Assembly: GCF_010501055.1 (NCBI RefSeq)
Contig: NZ_QVMO01000003.1
Location: forward strand, 1 to 64,000
Reading direction: 5' to 3'
DNA: 64,000 nt
Source: Dysgonomonas sp. 521
GTDB lineage: Bacteria > Bacteroidota > Bacteroidia > Bacteroidales > Dysgonomonadaceae
This document shows, piece by piece, positions 59,580 through 64,000 of the stretch; positions within the stretch are counted from its first letter, which is position 1; each line of letters opens with the position of its first letter. The notes under the pieces are model-generated. The model did no database searches and was not told the DNA's origin. It was given only the letters and a program-made list of their open reading frames with translations. Position numbers and translations under genes: made by a program.

Positions 59580-59741
59580 TTATTTCGTAAAATAATCCTT
59601 TACTGATTCGTTCGGAACCATTTCTTCTTTAAATGTATAAGCACCTGTTTTCGGCGACTTTACCATTTTTATTACTTTCGCATAGTTACGACCATCTTTA
59701 GAAGATGCATCACGATAACCCGCTACTGCTTTCTTTGCCAT
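59580..59741 (-). CDS. DUF4295 small protein
   Basis: 53 aa: MAKKAVAGYRDASSKDGRNY to VPNESVKDYFTK. A Bacteroidetes-specific basic protein usually encoded right after rpmB and rpmG and probably a ribosome-associated subunit. Here it lies 13 nt after rpmG, in that order, and before a terminator. Function otherwise unknown. Confidence 0.85.
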   Translation of the reverse strand: MAKKAVAGYRDASSKDGRNYAKVIKMVKSPKTGAYTFKEEMVPNESVKDYFTK

Positions 59742-59754
59742 GGTTTATATTGTT

Positions 59755-59943
59755 TTACTTGATTTCTTTATGAACAGTCATTTTCCTAAGAACCGGGTTG
59801 TATTTCTTCAACTCAAGTCTTTCTGTTGTATTCTTTCTGTTTTTAGTAGTGATGTAACGTGATGTGCCTGGCATACCACTGGCTTTGTGCTCTGTGCACT
59901 CCAATATCACTTGAATTCTGTTTCCTTTTGCTTTCTTAGCCAT
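59755..59943 (-). CDS. rpmG: 50S ribosomal protein L33
   Basis: 62 aa: [20 protein letters not shown], then [23 protein letters not shown] and the C-terminal HKEIK. One Cys, which suggests the zinc-free type of L33. It lies between L28 and DUF4295. Confidence 0.95.
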   Translation of the reverse strand: MAKKAKGNRIQVILECTEHKASGMPGTSRYITTKNRKNTTERLELKKYNPVLRKMTVHKEIK

Positions 59944-59961
59944 TTCTTCGGTCTCCTTTTA

Positions 59962-60201
59962 TTAAGCGTTCAAGTACCCGTCTGTAGCCGCTTTTTTCAG
60001 TGCAGCATCCAAACCAATTTTATTAATTGTACGAAGACCGGCAGCAGAAACATTCAGGCTGATCCAACAATCTTCTTCTACCCAGTAGAATTTTTTTCTG
60101 AAAAGATTGACATTAAACTTTCTCTTTGTCTTTCTGTTAGAGTGAGAAACATTATTGCCAACCATAGCTTTTTTTCCTGTAATTTGACAAATTTTGGACA
60201 T
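59962..60201 (-). CDS. rpmB: 50S ribosomal protein L28
   Basis: 79 aa: [39 protein letters not shown] and the conserved C-terminal half. First gene of the small ribosomal operon. A TAAATTTG promoter box is at 60257-60264 on the minus strand. Confidence 0.96.
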   Translation of the reverse strand: MSKICQITGKKAMVGNNVSHSNRKTKRKFNVNLFRKKFYWVEEDCWISLNVSAAGLRTINKIGLDAALKKAATDGYLNA

Positions 60202-60256
60202 CGCTATCGTTATTTTTATATTCGTTTTTTATTATTCCGCGTGCAATTTCGGGTTG

Positions 60257-60264
60257 CAAATTTA
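60257..60264 (-). promoter_or_regulatory. TAnnTTTG -7 box for the rpmB operon
   Basis: Minus strand TAAATTTG, 56 nt before the rpmB ATG. Confidence 0.6.
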
Positions 60265-60367
60265 GTTATATTTTTCAAACTTACAAATATTTAAAAGGTT
60301 AAAGTTCTTCTTTTTTTTGACAAATAAATTTCTTCGTATTAAAATACAGGCAATACAATATATATTG

Positions 60368-60375
60368 TAAATTTG
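60368..60375 (+). promoter_or_regulatory. TAnnTTTG -7 box directly before the epimerase gene
   Basis: TAAATTTG ends 8 nt before the ATG, so the transcript would be nearly leaderless. Confidence 0.5.
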
Positions 60376-60383
60376 CACATGAG

Positions 60384-61397
60384 ATGGGAACAAAGAAAAT
60401 ATTAATAACCGGAGCCAGTGGATTTATAGGCAGCTTCCTCGTAGAGAAAGCGCTAGAAAAGGGTTATCAGGTTTGGGCAGGCATACGCAAAAGCAGCAGC
60501 CGCGAATACCTGCAGGATCAGCGTATTCAGTTTCTCGATCTAGAATTCAATAATAAAGAGAGACTGATTGCGCAGCTATTAGAATTCAAGGAGAAGCATG
60601 GCAAGCTGGATTATATTATACACAATGCAGGAGTGACAAAGTGCTTAAATCCTGACGACTTTGACAAAGTCAATTTTCGGAATACGGCAAACTTTATAGA
60701 TGCCTTAAAAGAAGCAGATACGGTTCCCGAAAAATTCGTATTAATGAGTAGCCTGAGCGCATTCGGCCTTGGGGACGAAATAAACTATACCCCCCTAAAA
60801 ATAACAGACACCCCAAATCCGAATACGGCTTATGGGATAAGCAAACTGAAGGCCGAAAAATACCTTCAGGCGACAAGCGGCTTCCCATATCTGATATTCC
60901 GTCCGACAGGAGTATACGGCCCACGGGAGAAGGATTACTTCCTGATGATAAAGACCGTAAAGGCAGGACTGGATGTCGGAGCAGGCTTTAAGCCCCAGCA
61001 TCTGACATTCATATATGTAAAAGACCTTGTAGACATCATATTTACTGGACTTGAGAGCCATGTACAAAACAAAGACTATTTTGTCGCAGACGGAGACGTA
61101 TATACAGATAAAGAATATACACAACTGGTAAAGGAGGTAATAGGGAGAAAGCATGTACTCAGCCTGAAAGTACCTCTTTGGCTGCTAAAAGGAATATCGG
61201 TAATAGCAGAAGACATATCCAAACTGACAAAGAAACCTTCGACACTCAACAGGGATAAATATAAAATAATGAAGCAACGCAACTGGGAGTGTGATATTAC
61301 TCCACTGGTAAACGACCTTGGCTTCTCCCCCAAATATAACTTAAGAAGAGGATTGGAAGAATCGGTAAAATGGTATAAAGACAATAACTGGCTATAG
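60384..61397 (+). CDS. NAD-dependent epimerase/dehydratase (extended SDR)
   Basis: 337 aa. TGASGFIGSFLVEKAL is the NAD(P)-binding glycine motif, MSSLSAFGLG carries the catalytic Ser region, and TAYGISKLKAEKYL holds the Tyr-x3-Lys pair. RPTGVYGPREKDYF is the substrate-side loop of sugar-nucleotide epimerases. The substrate is unknown; UDP-glucose-like or sterol-like relatives exist. Length is normal. The promoter overlaps the start closely. Confidence 0.85.
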   Translation: MGTKKILITGASGFIGSFLVEKALEKGYQVWAGIRKSSSREYLQDQRIQFLDLEFNNKERLIAQLLEFKEKHGKLDYIIHNAGVTKCLNPDDFDKVNFRNTANFIDALKEADTVPEKFVLMSSLSAFGLGDEINYTPLKITDTPNPNTAYGISKLKAEKYLQATSGFPYLIFRPTGVYGPREKDYFLMIKTVKAGLDVGAGFKPQHLTFIYVKDLVDIIFTGLESHVQNKDYFVADGDVYTDKEYTQLVKEVIGRKHVLSLKVPLWLLKGISVIAEDISKLTKKPSTLNRDKYKIMKQRNWECDITPLVNDLGFSPKYNLRRGLEESVKWYKDNNWL

Positions 61398-61507
61398 GTT
61401 AATATGCCGATTAGCAAACCAGCCATTGGTGCAAAGCGGCAAAGTTATTTGCCAATCAACTTATAACTCATAACTGCCCAAAGGGCAAAGCAACTTGTAA
61501 CTGAATT

Positions 61508-62386
61508 ATGCGTATAAATAAATACATAAGCGATAGTGGCTATTGCTCACGTCGCGAAGCAGATAAGCTTATCGAACAGGGGAGTGTAACCATAAACGGG
61601 AAGAGAGCTACCATTGGCAGCCAGGTTCTCGATGGGCAGGAGGTGAAAATATATGGGGAAACAATCATTAACAATAACCGCCCCATCTTCATAGCTTATA
61701 ATAAACCTCTGGGGATTGTCAGCACCACAGACCCCGGTGAACATAACAATATACTTGATGCAGTAGGACATGAAGAACGGATTTTCCCGATAGGGCGGCT
61801 CGATAAAGACTCGCAAGGCCTGATTATATTGACCAATGAAGGAGACATTGTAAATAAAATGCTGAGGGCTGACAACAACCATGAAAAGGAATATTCCGTT
61901 ATAGTGGACAAGCTCATAAATGAGGATTTTGTAAATAAAATGCAAAACGGCATACCAATACTGGGTATCGTTACCCGCAAATGCGAAGTCGTAAAAACCG
62001 GAACCCATTCATTCAACATCGTACTGCGACAAGGGCTGAACAGGCAAATACGACGCATGTGTGAATATCTGGGATATAAAGTACTCAGGCTGGAGCGTGT
62101 ACGCATCATGCACATTAAACTGGGTAATATAAAAACAGGCAAATGGCGCAATCTCACACAAGAGGAGGTGGAAATACTGCGAAAAAAGACAGCATCATCT
62201 GTAAAAACAGAAAGTTCACCCAAAAAGAAAGTGAAACCACAACAACCTGTGAAAACATCCCAACCTAAAAAGAAACCGGCCAACAACACAAATAAAGAGT
62301 GGAATAAATCAACAAGTTATAAAGAGAATAAACCGTCAGGTCAACGGAATGGTAAAACAAAGGCGACGCCGCGACGCCGACCTTAA
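61508..62386 (+). CDS. rluF: RsuA-family pseudouridine synthase (RluF/RluB-type)
   Basis: 292 aa. N-terminal S4 domain ([20 protein letters not shown]), catalytic [18 protein letters not shown] with the nucleophilic Asp, and [30 protein letters not shown] fits RluF, which modifies 23S rRNA near U2604, better than RsuA. The C-terminal 65 residues are a basic disordered tail ([18 protein letters not shown]), common in the phylum. Confidence 0.88.
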   Translation: MRINKYISDSGYCSRREADKLIEQGSVTINGKRATIGSQVLDGQEVKIYGETIINNNRPIFIAYNKPLGIVSTTDPGEHNNILDAVGHEERIFPIGRLDKDSQGLIILTNEGDIVNKMLRADNNHEKEYSVIVDKLINEDFVNKMQNGIPILGIVTRKCEVVKTGTHSFNIVLRQGLNRQIRRMCEYLGYKVLRLERVRIMHIKLGNIKTGKWRNLTQEEVEILRKKTASSVKTESSPKKKVKPQQPVKTSQPKKKPANNTNKEWNKSTSYKENKPSGQRNGKTKATPRRRP

Positions 62387-62538
62387 AATAATTAATGAGA
62401 AGCATTCAATTTAACTAAAGACATTGGATCGCAACCTCGACTTTACAAAATAGCTAAAAATGTGATTACCACTACAAAGAACGAGCTTTTCAATCTTAAA
62501 AATAAGTAAACTATAAACCATTTAATAAATATTTTTAC

Positions 62539-62546
62539 TATCTTTG
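62539..62546 (+). promoter_or_regulatory. TAnnTTTG -7 box for gapA
   Basis: TATCTTTG lies 103 nt before the gapA ATG, giving a leader of about 95 nt. Confidence 0.65.
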
Positions 62547-62643
62547 TACAGCCTTTAGAAAAGCATGTTTTATAACATAAATCTTTATCTGATTCTAAAG
62601 CGTTTATATAGGATATACTCGATTTTTTAACTATAAAAATTAA

Positions 62644-63654
<1,011 letters not shown>

Positions 63655-63682
63655 TAGCTATTATCTCAATATAGAAAGAGCT

Positions 63683-63706
63683 GCTCAAATGGGTAGCTCT
63701 TTTTTA
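63683..63706 (+). terminator. Intrinsic terminator of gapA
   Basis: GAGCTGC and GTAGCTC make a 7-bp stem (one G-U) with a TCAAATGG loop, followed by TTTTTTA. Confidence 0.8.
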
Positions 63707-63773
63707 TTTCAAAGATCTCTGTCCCAAACGGATGTATCCCATATTGTCGTTCAGGGCTGAAAGCCTGCCTTAG

Positions 63774-63941
63774 TTCAGCCCAATGGCAAACGAAGTGCCT
63801 CCTTGGGTAAATAAGACAAAGTGGAAACAGCGCGCTGAAAGCGCAGGTTAAATCCAATATACAGAGTACTATAACCTGCGCTTTCAGCGCGTCTCTTAAT
63901 CCTTGCGCATTTCTGCCCCCAACGCTTTACATTGGGCTGAA
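63774..63941. repeat. Nested long inverted repeat after gapA
   Basis: An inner perfect 20-bp inverted repeat (63831-63850 and 63872-63891) is framed by a 12-bp outer pair, TTCAGCCCAATG (63774-63785) and CATTGGGCTGAA (63930-63941). It is non-coding, rich in GCGC words, and fills most of the last 350 bp. Confidence 0.65.
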
Positions 63942-64000
63942 GTAACCTGCCACTTCGTGGCGTTAATTCTTACAATCAGCGACAATTCCCATTCCTTACT

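Overview
The window comes from a Bacteroidota chromosome, most likely order Bacteroidales and probably Dysgonomonas-like; the genus is a guess from gene content. The evidence is the TAnnTTTG promoter boxes ahead of many genes and the lineage-typical proteins (DUF4295 beside rpmG/rpmB, DUF2723, DUF4468, FKBP lipoproteins, membrane HU proteins, PASTA-RluD-Ddl neighbourhood). Almost no gene has a clear Shine-Dalgarno sequence. I see no rRNA, tRNA, CRISPR array or complete prophage.

Layout. 1-893: IS5-type transposase running off the left edge. 1-12 kb: housekeeping and envelope genes (ppk2, corA, rsmA, flippase-like protein, OMP, pepD, lipoproteins, sirtuin, two FKBP isomerases). 13-19 kb: Lrp regulator and a PASTA/rluD ... 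ddl/acyltransferase cluster that repeats have split. 19-28 kb: small secreted proteins, a GNAT enzyme, a glycosyltransferase, AcpH and an ECF sigma/outer-membrane pair. 28.9-33 kb: large DUF2723 GT-C protein and a polysaccharide deacetylase. 33-36.3 kb: accessory stretch with two structured-RNA-like elements, a two-TM protein, an orphan terminase-like protein and many repeats. 36.3-39.2 kb: recF, DUF721, thioesterase, phosphoesterase. 39.36-50.4 kb: complete tryptophan locus (trpL-B-[S23]-E-G-B2-D, terminator, MITE, MFS-trpC-unknown-trpF-trpA). 50.5-55.5 kb: surface polysaccharide genes (phosphoethanolamine transferase, GT11, GT2, LicD). 55.5-60.3 kb, minus strand: HU-TM-LysM protein, HU, rimO, ftsY, DUF4295, rpmG, rpmB. 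60.4-64 kb: SDR epimerase, rluF-type pseudouridine synthase, gapA.

Working together. The trp locus encodes every step from chorismate to tryptophan, behind an attenuator whose 19-codon leader has three consecutive Trp codons. The polysaccharide genes at 50-55 kb, the DUF2723 protein and the glycosyltransferase at 22 kb point to surface glycan work.

The most unusual features are: (i) two diverged 79-nt elements at 34.2-34.6 kb whose stems covary, each downstream of a promoter box; (ii) a membrane protein joining a cytoplasmic HU domain to a periplasmic LysM domain; (iii) two families of short mobile repeats, one a 219-bp element present twice and differing at one base, the other present four times and flanking a fucosyltransferase gene; (iv) an S23 four-helix gene in the trp operon bracketed by heptamer arrays; (v) a trpG whose two ends are encoded by palindromic repeats.
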